64,000 nt of DNA from Brooklawnia cerclae (GCF_011758645.1 NZ_JAAMOZ010000001.1:124001-188000); one strand, 5' to 3'. Shown: positions 24,326 through 32,660, counted from the stretch's first letter. Notes: generated from the letters alone by a model not told the origin. Program-made: numbers and translations.

Positions 24326-25213
24326 GTGGACGGTCGCCGGCTCGGAGTCGAGTTCATCTGCAGACTGCTGCAGGTGTCTGCGAGCAGCTATTACGCCGCA
24401 AAGACGCGCGCGCCCTCGGGTCGGACGCTGCGGGACGAGGAGCTGATCCCGCAACTGGTTGAGCTCTGGGAGATCAACTACCGGGTCTACGGGGTCCGCA
24501 AGCTCTGGAAAGCCGCCCGACGGGCGGGGACCATGATCGGCCGAGATCAAACCGCGAGGCTGATGCGCGCCGCGGAGATCGAGGGCGCGCGGCGGTCGAA
24601 GCGGGTCAAGACGACCAGGCCGGATCCGGCGTCGGTGCGACACCCAGACCTCGTGCAGCGGAAGTTCACCGCGACCGCGCCGAACCGGCTCTGGGCCACC
24701 GATCTGACGTTCGTGCCGACCTGGGCCGGGGTCGCCTATGTGTGCTTCATCGTGGACGCGTTCTCCCGCATGATCGTCGGGTGGAGGGTCGCATCACACA
24801 TGCGCACCGAGATGGTGCTCGATGCGATCGAGATGGCTCGCTGGTCCCGAGGCCACCACCACCCCGACCTGCGATGTCACAGCGACGCAGGATCTCAATT
24901 CACGTCGATCCGCTACGGCGAACGCCTCGCGGAAATCGGCGCCGCACCGTCGATCGGGACCGTCGGCGATTCGTATGACAATGCCCTGGCCGAGACGGTG
25001 AACGGCTACTACAAGGCCGAACTCGTCCGCGGACCCGCCCGATCCGGGCCATGGAAGAGCGTCGAGGATCTCGAGCTCGCGACGCTCGGCTGGGTGCACT
25101 GGCACAACACCCAGCGCCTCCACGGCTACCTCGGCGACGTCCCACCCGCCGAGTTCGAGAACGCGTTCTATGCTGTCCAAGCCGACCGCGAACGACTGGT
25201 CGGAATCAAATAG
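24326..25213 (+). CDS. IS3-family transposase OrfB (DDE integrase core, copy 2)
   Basis: A 295-residue integrase-core transposase from a GTG at 24326. The frame extends upstream as VVAFIDANKDDVV, consistent with an OrfAB frameshift product. It has the catalytic Asp126 (ATDLTFV), Asp187 (HSDAGSQF) and Glu223 (ALAETVNGYYK), then the helix GWVHWHNTQRLHGYLG. The full triad suggests it could be active. Confidence 0.9.
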   Translation: MDGRRLGVEFICRLLQVSASSYYAAKTRAPSGRTLRDEELIPQLVELWEINYRVYGVRKLWKAARRAGTMIGRDQTARLMRAAEIEGARRSKRVKTTRPDPASVRHPDLVQRKFTATAPNRLWATDLTFVPTWAGVAYVCFIVDAFSRMIVGWRVASHMRTEMVLDAIEMARWSRGHHHPDLRCHSDAGSQFTSIRYGERLAEIGAAPSIGTVGDSYDNALAETVNGYYKAELVRGPARSGPWKSVEDLELATLGWVHWHNTQRLHGYLGDVPPAEFENAFYAVQADRERLVGIK

Positions 25214-25284
25214 CGCGAGTCTCCATCAAACTCAGGGCGCTTCATTCTTGCTGTGCCCGGTTTCGCATACGCGGGACCGCCATG

Positions 25285-26151
25285 TCAGCGGTGGCCCCTC
25301 TCGGCGGCGGATACTGCTGTCACCCAAGCGGCAACGACGCGTTCGTAAGCTTCGGCGGGACCAACCTGCGGGGTGCATTGATGCCCGATCGAGTCGTGCC
25401 ATTGATTCTGAGTCGGCGCCTTCTCCGGGAACATCCATCTTCTCGGATAGCCTCCGCTCGGGCCGAGTCTCCTGAATGTCACAGCGGCGTCGGCGTTGAT
25501 CATGCCTTGCTGCGCCATCGCCCACAGGTCGTAGAGGTCGCGTGGGGCATCTCGGGTGGTGTCGCACCACGCCGACAACTTCGCGCAAGCGAATCCGCTT
25601 GGGGTGAAGGTGGTCATCCCCCTGCCGATCATCCCCGAGTAACGCATGGAGACGGTGGACGACTGTGTGGGCCATGAGGCGTAGTGCTCACCGTTGATGA
25701 GCTGAACCCTGACTGTGACCCGGCCAATTCGGTACAGGCAGGCGTCGGTGTCCGTCCGCACCTGATCGAGTCTGGGGTTCGCTTCAACCAAGCCGAAGTT
25801 ACGCTCCAGCGAGCCTCTGATCGCTCCGTCCAGAGCAACGGCGGCGACCTGCCTTGGGCCGACGGACAAGAGGTCAACGTCCTCGCTAAGACGCAGGCCG
25901 TTGAGGACGGTCCGGCTCAGTGCGGTGCCTCCGTAGAAGATGAACTTGTCCGACACGTTCGAGATGGCATCCAGTAGATGGGAGACGGCGAAGTCGTGTT
26001 TCACTTGGTCGCGCGACACGCCGAAATGCCTCTGCTGGGCCACGATGTCGTCCTCGCTGAGTTCGTAGACCGAGGTCAAGCGCAGGTCGGCCTCGTCTCC
26101 TGGAGACGCCCTCCAGCGCCCTCGGCGGTCTCGTGGCTGCTGGGCCATCAT
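25285..26151 (-). CDS. abiEii: AbiEii-type nucleotidyltransferase toxin
   Basis: A 288-residue AbiEii/AbiGii toxin (type IV toxin-antitoxin). The nucleotidyltransferase motif is FYGGTALSRTVL followed by LSEDVDLL (Gly74-Gly75, Asp91, Asp93). Later blocks, MRYSGMIGRGMTTFTPSGFA and APRDLYDLWAMAQQG, match the family's 'K...R..RDlyDl' region. The family transfers nucleotides and blocks growth during phage infection. The ATG at 26151 overlaps the antitoxin stop by 4 nt. The gene ends 40 bp from IS copy 2. Confidence 0.87.
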   Translation of the reverse strand: MMAQQPRDRRGRWRASPGDEADLRLTSVYELSEDDIVAQQRHFGVSRDQVKHDFAVSHLLDAISNVSDKFIFYGGTALSRTVLNGLRLSEDVDLLSVGPRQVAAVALDGAIRGSLERNFGLVEANPRLDQVRTDTDACLYRIGRVTVRVQLINGEHYASWPTQSSTVSMRYSGMIGRGMTTFTPSGFACAKLSAWCDTTRDAPRDLYDLWAMAQQGMINADAAVTFRRLGPSGGYPRRWMFPEKAPTQNQWHDSIGHQCTPQVGPAEAYERVVAAWVTAVSAAERGHR

Positions 26152-26774
26152 CGCAGGGCCGCCTCGACGCGTCGTCGGACCTCCACCGGGAACTGAGCGG
26201 CGACTCTTCTTGCACGGTCGGCGTCGATGCTGTGCGCGAGTGCTGCTGCCGCTGCTTGCGCCTCTGCGGGCAGCCCTCCAAGGCTGGGCTTGGCGAGGAG
26301 ATCGACGAAAGTCTGCTCGGGAGTGGCCACCATGAATGCGCCCAGGCCGCCGGTCTCCAGGCGGGCATCCAGCCGGACGACCTCGGCGCACGTGAAGATC
26401 ACCTTGCCTCCGTTCGCCAGAGTCACCGGGCGATGCCTCTGCGGGACGGCGATCACAGTGACGCCGATCGCCCTGGGAATCGCGTGATGGAACCGTGCGG
26501 CGCCTATTCCGGCCAGGACCGGGACCCGCGGTCCGTACTGGCCGGTGGCGTAGGCCATCGCGGCCTCTTCGAAGTTCGGGAACCAGTCCGCGTCGGTGGC
26601 GATGTCGTCGGGTCTGGCTGTGTACGTGCCTGGGGCAATGCGAACCAGGCGGCCGTCCCTGCGCATCCGCACGAGTTCTTTCTCGGGGTCCGCGTACACG
26701 GCACGCAGCATCAGGGGACGCACGGTCCTCAGCGGTGCGGCTGCAATCTGAGTGGGGACCCCCTTGACTGCCAT
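26148..26774 (-). CDS. abiEi: AbiEi-type antitoxin / transcriptional autorepressor
   Basis: A 208-residue AbiEi protein. The N-terminal winged helix, which includes ELVRMRRDGRLVRIAPGTYT, is followed by the AbiEi-1 C-terminal domain (AARFHHAIPRAIGVTVIAVP, ATPEQTFVDLLAKPSLGG). The family antagonises AbiEii and represses its own promoter through inverted repeats. The ATG at 26774 is chosen because two GGAGGTG motifs lie just upstream; an ATG at 26789 is the alternative. A palindromic operator lies 31 bp before the start. Confidence 0.87.
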   Translation of the reverse strand: MAVKGVPTQIAAAPLRTVRPLMLRAVYADPEKELVRMRRDGRLVRIAPGTYTARPDDIATDADWFPNFEEAAMAYATGQYGPRVPVLAGIGAARFHHAIPRAIGVTVIAVPQRHRPVTLANGGKVIFTCAEVVRLDARLETGGLGAFMVATPEQTFVDLLAKPSLGGLPAEAQAAAAALAHSIDADRARRVAAQFPVEVRRRVEAALR

Positions 26775-26804
26775 CACCTCCACCTCCATCTCTACCGGAA
26801 CACT

Positions 26805-26829
26805 AAATACTACCAAGTTGGTAGTATTT
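26805..26829. promoter_or_regulatory. 25-bp perfect palindrome upstream of abiEi (probable AbiEi operator)
   Basis: AAATACTACCAA, one G, then TTGGTAGTATTT: a perfect 12-bp inverted repeat with a 1-nt centre, AT-rich in an otherwise GC-rich genome. It lies 31 bp upstream of the abiEi start. AbiEi proteins bind inverted repeats for negative autoregulation, so this is the likely operator overlapping the promoter. Confidence 0.75.
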
Positions 26830-27182
26830 CGAACAATTCCTGCTCTGACCGTCTTCCGGCCACCGATCCTGCCTACGACCGTGTGGTCCCTTTGCTCGCA
26901 GGCATCCGCCCCGGATACTCTTCTCGTGGATGTGCCAGGGGCTGCCCGGATGGGCAGGCTCATACGGCCCGGCGTGACTTTCCAGGGGACTGCGCCGGGC
27001 CGTTTCTCTTTCCTCGTCCGGCGGGACGAACACGATCAGCAGCTCGGATTATGACTGCCGCCGCAGCACACTCGACACAACATCGGTAGATACCTCGATG
27101 TCAGTGAGCTTGTTATGCAAGGCGCTGGCCTCGGCGGCCTGCTGGCGGCGCAGGGCCTCCTGCTGCTGTTTCGGGTTGGGTG
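26830..27182. other. Gene-poor stretch between abiE and the LuxR gene
   Basis: About 350 bp without a convincing intact gene. It contains a plus-strand terminator-like hairpin (26965-27002 plus a T-rich tail) with no visible gene before it. It also contains a minus-strand open tail that looks like the C-terminus of a lost gene (27049 to about 27190). No tRNA or att-like sequence was recognised. Confidence 0.5.
26965..27012 (+). terminator. Rho-independent terminator-like hairpin
   Basis: A perfect 10-bp stem CGGCCCGGCG / CGCCGGGCCG (26965-26974 and 26993-27002) is followed by TTTCTCTTTC on the plus strand. This is the most canonical intrinsic terminator in the window, but no plus-strand gene precedes it within 1.5 kb. 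Confidence 0.6.
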
Positions 27183-27192
27183 TCAGTTGGCA
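27049..27192 (-). pseudogene. Possible C-terminal remnant of a lost gene
   Basis: A minus-strand frame reads TPNPKQQQEALRRQQAAEAS, then ALHNKLTDIEVSTDVVSSVL and RRQS before its stop. The Gln/Glu/Ala-rich helical composition looks like genuine coding sequence. Its upstream part runs into the 3' end of the LuxR gene in another frame, so only a fragment remains. The parent protein is not recognised. Confidence 0.3.
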
Positions 27193-28664
27193 CTTGGGTT
27201 GGTTCTGACGATGCCGGTGGCCTCCAGCCGTTCGATGGCTTCGCGGCGGGAGCTGACCCCCAGCTTGCGGTACAGCGACTTCGTCTGGGTCTTGACGGTA
27301 TTGGTCGACACGCACAGCTGCTCGGCGATCGCCTGAATCGTCATGTCGGTGGTGAGCCACCCAGCGAGCACTCGTTCCCGTTCGGTCAGATGGTCAGGAA
27401 GATCGAATCCGAGTGGCTCGCGGTCCGGGTAGACATCCTGCGGTGGGAGCTCCTGGGTGAGCTTCGGGCGGAATTCGGGCTCGTTAGCGGCGAGGCGCCA
27501 GTACAGCGTCTCGATCACGTCGAGTGGAAGCCCGATCGCGGCCCGGATACCGGCGAACTCCGCCGACAGGTGGGCTGATCGCGAGAAGTCGGCGTCCGCA
27601 AGGCTGTGATGGCCTAAGACCTCGTGGGCGATGGCGCGGCGTAGCAGAACAGACGGGAGAGACAGGGGGCTGTGATCGGGTGTGTTCCGCACGCAGACCT
27701 CAGTGACGGCGAGTGCCTTGCGTGGTTCCCCGAGTTGGAGGTGGATGCCGGCCCGGAGCAGTTCGAAACAGGTTGTGTGTGCGGGGGGAGAGACCCGATG
27801 CCCAAGGGCTTTGAGCGCGGCGCCTGGGTCGCCCAGGTGCACCAGCGCGAGCGCCTCGGAGCTGATTGCCCCGTTCGCGAGCAGCGGTGGGCACAGCTTC
27901 GCATCCACGCTCTTGGTGAGGGTTGCGGCGGTCGCGACGGCGCTGTGGTAGTCCTCGCGGACCATGTGAAGACCGAGCACAGCGGTGTTCGCGACGGCGC
28001 GTTCGACCGCGTCGGGATCGGCAACCCGACTGAACGTATCCAGGGCTTCTTGGATTCCGTCAGCATCGGACTGCCAGAATCCGATCTGAGTGGTTGCCAG
28101 CACCAGGGGCCATGAGGCGCCCACCCAGCCCCGGCCGCCGTCGAGTTCCCAAGCAGACCCGATCGCCCCAGCCGCTGGTGCGACCTCGCCGCTCAGAGCC
28201 AGCGTGGCGGCCAGCAGCGACAACGCCCGGAATCGATGCGGTTGACTCTCTGTGGCGTAGTCGGCCGCGATTCTGGCCGTGGCTGCGGCGTCGGACAGGC
28301 GTCCGTTCAGCAGGAAGGTCTCGGCCGTCACCGAGTAGCAGACCGACTGCATGGTGTCCGGAACCTCGCCAGCAGCCTGAGAGAGCACCGTCAGACCTCT
28401 GCCCTCGGATAGCTTCAGTGCGTCATCGAAGCGGCCCGCACGAAGCAGTGACCACGACAGCGCGGCCCGAAATTCCGGCGTCGCTTTCGCCCCGGTCCTG
28501 CCATCACCCCCCAGAGCGGCACCGAATACCTTGTCAACTGCCCATCGCGGTGCCGTCGGCCCATACGGCAATATTGATTCCAGAACGGCGGCCACCGCCT
28601 GTGCCACCGACTTTGGTGCGACACGCTGGCTGGGTCCATCCCGAAGGACACGCTCGTCTTCCAC
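27183..28664 (-). CDS. Large LuxR-family transcriptional regulator
   Basis: A 493-residue protein. About 400 residues of alpha-helical, TPR-like repeats (for example EFRAALSWSLLRAGRFDDAL, LVHLGDPGAALKALGHRV) precede a C-terminal LuxR helix-turn-helix: LTERERVLAGWLTTDMTIQA, then IAEQLCVSTNTVKTQTKSLY and RKLGVSSRREAIERL. It resembles the C-terminal part of MalT/LAL-type regulators but lacks their N-terminal AAA ATPase. The target is unknown. It lies at the right edge of the accessory island. Confidence 0.85.
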   Translation of the reverse strand: MEDERVLRDGPSQRVAPKSVAQAVAAVLESILPYGPTAPRWAVDKVFGAALGGDGRTGAKATPEFRAALSWSLLRAGRFDDALKLSEGRGLTVLSQAAGEVPDTMQSVCYSVTAETFLLNGRLSDAAATARIAADYATESQPHRFRALSLLAATLALSGEVAPAAGAIGSAWELDGGRGWVGASWPLVLATTQIGFWQSDADGIQEALDTFSRVADPDAVERAVANTAVLGLHMVREDYHSAVATAATLTKSVDAKLCPPLLANGAISSEALALVHLGDPGAALKALGHRVSPPAHTTCFELLRAGIHLQLGEPRKALAVTEVCVRNTPDHSPLSLPSVLLRRAIAHEVLGHHSLADADFSRSAHLSAEFAGIRAAIGLPLDVIETLYWRLAANEPEFRPKLTQELPPQDVYPDREPLGFDLPDHLTERERVLAGWLTTDMTIQAIAEQLCVSTNTVKTQTKSLYRKLGVSSRREAIERLEATGIVRTNPSAN

Positions 28665-28783
28665 GAGTCCGAGCGTACCGAGAATCCGAATCGGACGATT
28701 TCGTGGCAGCCGCGTGGGCGTCTCACGGGTTCGCGAAGCTCCGGCCGCCTGTGTCGCGGTTTCCCGAGCAGCAGTTCACGAGC

Positions 28784-29218
28784 TCAGTCGGGGTGCTGCC
28801 TGCCGACTGCGGGATCCCGGCGTACGACGGCCTGAGCCTGGATCTCGATCAAGGCGTCGGGATGCACCAATGCGCCGACCTGCACGAGAGTGCTGGCGGG
28901 GAAGGGCTCGGAGAAGTGGGCGAGCCGCACGCGGTGCACCTCGGCCAGGCCCTCCAGAGTCGTGACGAACACCAGCACATTGGTGACGTCGGACAGATCT
29001 CCGCCGAATCGGGCGAGGATCGCGCGGATGTTCGCGATCGCCTGCTCGGTCTGTGCGGCGATGTCGCCGACGCCCACCAGGTGGCCGGCCTCATCGAAGG
29101 CGATCTGCCCGGCGACCCAGATCAGGCTGGTGTCGGGCGAGATCGGCACCTCGATCGCGTTCGAGAACGCCACCTCCATTCCCATGGCGTCGCCGAAGGG
29201 AACACTGCGCTTGTCCAT
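28784..29218 (-). CDS. RidA-family protein without the usual Arg
   Basis: A 144-residue RidA-superfamily protein: IWVAGQIAFDEAGHLVGVGD, TEQAIANIRAILARFGGDLS, VTNVLVFVTTLEGLAEVHRV. The C-terminal block reads PASTLVQVGALVHPDALIEI; the Arg that binds the substrate carboxylate in archetypal RidA (R-S/T-V-V...) is replaced. It is therefore likely an Rid subfamily lacking imine deaminase activity. It is divergent from the AAA ATPase gene. Confidence 0.8.
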   Translation of the reverse strand: MDKRSVPFGDAMGMEVAFSNAIEVPISPDTSLIWVAGQIAFDEAGHLVGVGDIAAQTEQAIANIRAILARFGGDLSDVTNVLVFVTTLEGLAEVHRVRLAHFSEPFPASTLVQVGALVHPDALIEIQAQAVVRRDPAVGRQHPD

Positions 29219-29286
29219 GGTCCATGTCTACCGGACCGTTCCCGGCGTTGTCCCGATCTGTCCGACCACGCTCGTAGCCTGGGGCG

Positions 29287-30480
29287 GTGATCACTTGCGT
29301 CGCTGTGCATGGGTATCGATCGCTGGCCGATCTGGTGGTACCTCTCGGCCCCCTGACCGTGATCACCGGCGCCAACGGCACCGGCAAGTCCAGCGTCTAC
29401 CGCGCGCTGAGGCTGCTTGCGGACGCGGCTTCCGGTCAGCTGATCGGGTCGTTGGCGCGCTCCGGTGGGCTACCGCAGGTGTTGTGGGCCGGGCCGGAGA
29501 ACCCGTCGGGAGCCGCACGCCGAGGGCTTGAGATCCAGGGGACGAGCCGGCGCACCGGGCCGGTCGGCCTGATGCTCGGGTTCGCGTCCGACGGCTTCAG
29601 TTACCTCATCGACGTGGGCTATCCGACCCCGTCGGGCACCGCGTTCCACCTCGATCCGGTGATCAAGCGCGAGCACGTATTCGCGGGGCCGGTTCTGCGT
29701 CCCGCATCGTTGCTCGTCGAACGCCGCGGCGGAAGCGTGTTCCGGCAGGACGCGGGCCGCCGCGCCGAGGCCGCCGCCGGCCTGGCCGACCGGGAGAGCA
29801 TCGTCGGTGAACTCGCCGACCCGGTCGTCCACCCCGAGTTGCACGCGGTGCGCCGGATGCTGCGGTCGTGGCGTTTCTACGACTCGTTCCGGGTGGACGA
29901 TGCCGCTCCCGCCCGAGCCGCCCAGGTGGGTACATGGACGCCTGTGCTGTCCGGTGACGGCTCCGACCTCGCCTCGGCTATGCAGACGATCTTCGAATCC
30001 GGCAACGCCTCGCTACTGCTCGACGCGGTGGCGGACGCTTTCGACGGTGCCCGGCCCGACGTCGCTCAGTTGCGTCTGCCGGGGGATCCGTCCCGGGAAG
30101 CGACGCTGTTCCAGGTCGTTGTGCATCAGCCGGGCCTGCTGAGGTCGATGTCTGCCGCAGAGCTGTCCGAGGGGACTCTGCGCTTCCTGCTCGTCGCAAC
30201 AGCTCTTCTCAGCCCTCGTCCACCCGGCCTGCTCGTCCTCAACGAACCTGAGGCCAGTCTGTATCCGGGGGTGTTGCCCGCACTGGCCCGCCTGATCCTG
30301 CGGGCGGCCCGGGCGACCCAGGTGGTCGTCGTCTCGCATTCCGCGGCTCTCGTCGAGGCGATCACAGGCGCAGGGGCGTCCGGCGTGGTCGCCCACGAAC
30401 TCGTCAAGCATGCGGGTAGCACCGAGATCGTCGGTCAGAAGGTGCTGGACCGTCCCGCATGGAACTGGGGGAAGCGGTAG
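29287..30480 (+). CDS. AAA-family ATPase (SMC/RecF-like, AAA_21)
   Basis: A 397-residue ABC/SMC-like ATPase. The Walker A motif is GANGTGKSS at residues 28-36, preceded by VHGYRSLADLVVPLGPLTVI. The signature-like motif is AELSEGTLRFLLVATALL, the Walker B region is LLVLNEPEASLYP, and the switch His is in VVVVSHSAALVEA. There is no TOPRIM domain, so it is not a full OLD nuclease. Relatives are often annotated as predicted ATPases; the role could be DNA transactions or defence. A strong hairpin follows. Confidence 0.82.
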   Translation: MITCVAVHGYRSLADLVVPLGPLTVITGANGTGKSSVYRALRLLADAASGQLIGSLARSGGLPQVLWAGPENPSGAARRGLEIQGTSRRTGPVGLMLGFASDGFSYLIDVGYPTPSGTAFHLDPVIKREHVFAGPVLRPASLLVERRGGSVFRQDAGRRAEAAAGLADRESIVGELADPVVHPELHAVRRMLRSWRFYDSFRVDDAAPARAAQVGTWTPVLSGDGSDLASAMQTIFESGNASLLLDAVADAFDGARPDVAQLRLPGDPSREATLFQVVVHQPGLLRSMSAAELSEGTLRFLLVATALLSPRPPGLLVLNEPEASLYPGVLPALARLILRAARATQVVVVSHSAALVEAITGAGASGVVAHELVKHAGSTEIVGQKVLDRPAWNWGKR

Positions 30481-30487
30481 CACTCGT

Positions 30488-30513
30488 ACGGGGCCGGAGA
30501 GGTTCGGCCCCGT
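30488..30513 (+). terminator. Hairpin after the AAA ATPase gene
   Basis: A 9-bp perfect stem ACGGGGCCG / CGGCCCCGT with an 8-nt loop begins 8 bp after the stop codon. It is followed by CCCTGTCTC, a weak pyrimidine tail. Probable terminator. Confidence 0.6.
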
Positions 30514-30538
30514 CCCTGTCTCATCGTGGGCCGCGGGC

Positions 30539-30619
30539 TTGACCTACTTCCAAAATCCTATAAAATCCCTGATATCTCATCAGGTGTGTGAGGTCCTCAG
30601 AGTCGAGGAGAGTGCGATG
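30539..30619 (+). promoter_or_regulatory. Promoter/leader segment A
   Basis: TTGACC at 30539-30544 is 16 bp from TAAAAT at 30561-30566, within CCTATAAAATC. Next comes an inverted repeat CCTGAT-ATCTC-ATCAGG (30568-30584), then TCCTCAGAGTCGAGGAGAGTGCGATG. Segment B at 32742 has the same order and closely similar sequence, and segment C at 34889 shares the last block. It lies about 590 bp before the first MFS gene. Confidence 0.6.
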
Positions 30620-31206
30620 GAAGATTCGGTTCGCGGTCCCGGGGTCGTCCCGGCTGCGACATCCATACCATTCGCCGTAGCCGGACGCTGTATGAGCGTG
30701 TCGACAATCGAAATCATGACGGGCGAGGCATTCGACTCTGGACGTCCGAGGTGTGACAGCGGGAACCGGCCTACTACCCCCACTCGAGACCGGTCGGACG
30801 CGCGATCGGCGCGCGTCCCCATATCCCGGAGTTATCGGCACGAACGACGGGGAGGTGAGTCCGCAGAAGAACCAGAGACGCCGTTCGACCGGTAATGCCC
30901 CGGCCGGACGAATCGGATCGCAGGGTCATGCTGCTGCGATCTTGTTCCAGCGCGGGCGAGAGCGCAATCAGCGACAGGGATGATGCAGCTGGCTCCTCGC
31001 ACCAAACACAGGCGCTGGATTCTGTCCAGTCCTTTTCGGCAGCAGACGATCGCGCAATGAGAAGTGCTCCGAACGCAGAGGTTCGAACGAACGGGCACGC
31101 GCATGCGCCGAAGAGGAAAGGTCAGGTACCCCGGGGTCCGCTGACGTCGATGACGAACTCTCGGTCCCGGGTGGTACCTGGCAACTCAACATGATGTGGA
31201 GACGAA
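30620..31206. other. Long non-coding-looking leader upstream of the first MFS gene
   Basis: About 590 bp without a convincing gene. A frame from the ATG at 30617 runs 93 codons to 30895 but has low-complexity, non-protein-like composition. A paired CAGGTACC / GGTACCTG (31123-31130, 31173-31180) with internal CCCGGG repeats could form a hairpin close to the MFS start. It may be a long 5' leader or decayed sequence. Confidence 0.4.
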
Positions 31207-32574
31207 GTGGAAGCACGAAACGATGCCGAGGCTGCGGTCAGGAGCGAGGAAGAAGCTCGTGCCGCAGCAAGTGAGTGGGGTTCTCCAGGTGCTCGGGGAT
31301 GGAAGATCCTGGCGCACCCATACTCATGGGCAACTCTGGTAGTGACGACGTCGGCGATCCTCATGACCTCTATCGACGGGGGCTTGATGGAGCGCACGAT
31401 GTCGATGGTCAAAGAGGAATTCAACCTCAGCAATACGCACATCGGCTGGCTCAATGCGGTGTTCTTCATCGGATTCATCCTCGGCGCCTATGTGTTCGGT
31501 ATCGTCTCCGATCGAATCGGGACGGGATGGCGTCGCACCTGGACATGGAACGTCGCCATGCTCTTCGCGATCGTCGGTGGCGCCCTCACCTTCGGCGCGA
31601 GTGGTAGCTTCATCGCGTTCCTCCTGTGGCGCTTGCCGATGGGCATCAGCCGAGGCGGATCGGAGCCGGTCAATGTGGCGATCGTCTCGGAATGGTGGCC
31701 GAAGGAGCATCGTGGATTCGCCCTCGGCGTCCACCATGCCGGCTTCCCCTGGGGCCAGTTCCTCGTCGGTCCGCTCCTGGTCGGGATCGCCGCGTTCGGC
31801 GGCGGTTGGCGGGAGGCGTTCCTGATCATCCCGCTCCTGGGCCTGGTGGTCATCGCCGCGCAGTCGTTCCTGGGAACCGAGAAGCACCAGCGCGCGGTGT
31901 ACGACTACATCGACGCGCACGGCCAGACGCGGCCCGCCCCCGACCTGTCGGTCAAGGTGAAGGAAAGCGTGTGGGACCAGTTCCTGACCGCTTTCCGGGT
32001 GCCGAACGCCCGTCGGGCGATGCTGGTGGGCTTCGTGATGCTGTGGGCCGAGGCCGGCGCGACGTCCTTCCTCACCATCCAGTTGACCGAGCGGGGCATC
32101 TCGACGAGCCAGGCAGTCGTGATCGCCGGTGCGTCCGGCCTCACCGGTTGGATCGGGCAGATCGTGTGGGGCACGCTGTCCGACCACATCGGGCGGAAGC
32201 TGTCGCTGGGGATCATCCTGACCGGTTGGGCGATCTCGGTGGGGACGATGTTCTTCATCAGCACCGCCACGACCGGATGGCTCATCCTGCTGTTCTGGGG
32301 CCTGTTCAGGAACTCGCCCTTCCCCGTCATCTACGCCATCCTCAGCGATTCGGTGCCGAAGGCGTCCGGCTCGGCCATGGGTGTCATGATCGGTTCCGCG
32401 CTCGGTATCTCGGGAATCTTCGCGGCGACTGTCGCGGGCATGGTCATCGACAACCTGGGCTGGGGAGCTCACTACATCGTGATGGTCGTCATCCTGCTCC
32501 TCGGTTTCATTCCGCTGGCGCGTATCAAGGAGACGGTCCGCACAGCCCGTTCGGTGTCGGTGTCGGAGGCCTGA
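31207..32574 (+). CDS. MFS transporter (metabolite:H+ symporter type)
   Basis: A 455-residue major facilitator with 12 hydrophobic helices. The loop-2/3 motif GIVSDRIGTGWRR matches the MFS GxxaDrxGrr pattern, and a second such motif, GTLSDHIGRKLS, lies in the second half. The N-terminal 40 residues are charged and helical (ARNDAEAAVRSEEEARAAAS). The GTG start at 31207 follows GTGGAGACGAA. The setting beside a TIM-barrel isomerase, a GntR regulator and a second MFS suggests uptake of a sugar acid or related carboxylate. Confidence 0.87.
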   Translation: MEARNDAEAAVRSEEEARAAASEWGSPGARGWKILAHPYSWATLVVTTSAILMTSIDGGLMERTMSMVKEEFNLSNTHIGWLNAVFFIGFILGAYVFGIVSDRIGTGWRRTWTWNVAMLFAIVGGALTFGASGSFIAFLLWRLPMGISRGGSEPVNVAIVSEWWPKEHRGFALGVHHAGFPWGQFLVGPLLVGIAAFGGGWREAFLIIPLLGLVVIAAQSFLGTEKHQRAVYDYIDAHGQTRPAPDLSVKVKESVWDQFLTAFRVPNARRAMLVGFVMLWAEAGATSFLTIQLTERGISTSQAVVIAGASGLTGWIGQIVWGTLSDHIGRKLSLGIILTGWAISVGTMFFISTATTGWLILLFWGLFRNSPFPVIYAILSDSVPKASGSAMGVMIGSALGISGIFAATVAGMVIDNLGWGAHYIVMVVILLLGFIPLARIKETVRTARSVSVSEA

Positions 32575-32660
32575 TGCACAGCGGCTGGACGGCGAACCGG
32601 GACTCGTCCCGGCTGGGACGCTGAATTTCGGCGTCATCCGGGTCCGGCCGGGAGGGACGC

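Larger units (their letters stand above)
23895..25244 (+). mobile_element. IS3-family insertion sequence, copy 2 (different element)
   Basis: A 1350-bp element with imperfect terminal inverted repeats of about 29 bp: TGAAGCGCCCTGGGTTTGTT at 23895 and TGAAGCGCCCTGAGTTTGAT read inward from 25244. It encodes OrfA and OrfB in -1 frames. The proteins and ends are unlike copy 1. No convincing target duplication is seen. Confidence 0.87.

Noticed and set aside
22149-25244. The two IS elements as ends of one composite transposon
   Set aside because: Their terminal repeats and transposases differ, and both face the same way with only a truncated Imm52 gene between them.
22144-25250. Target-site duplications for the IS elements
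   Set aside because: I compared the 3-5 bp on each side of both elements and found no clean direct repeat; exact ends, particularly for copy 1, are also uncertain.
27049-27360. 103-codon minus-strand frame as a complete gene
   Set aside because: Its N-terminal part is a shadow of the LuxR gene's 3' end; only the last 45 or so codons look coding, so it is listed as a remnant.
30617-30895. 93-codon frame after leader segment A as a gene
   Set aside because: It has a good upstream GAGGAG, but composition is Arg/Ser/Pro-rich without structure and segment B has only a 27-codon frame in the same place; kept as leader sequence.
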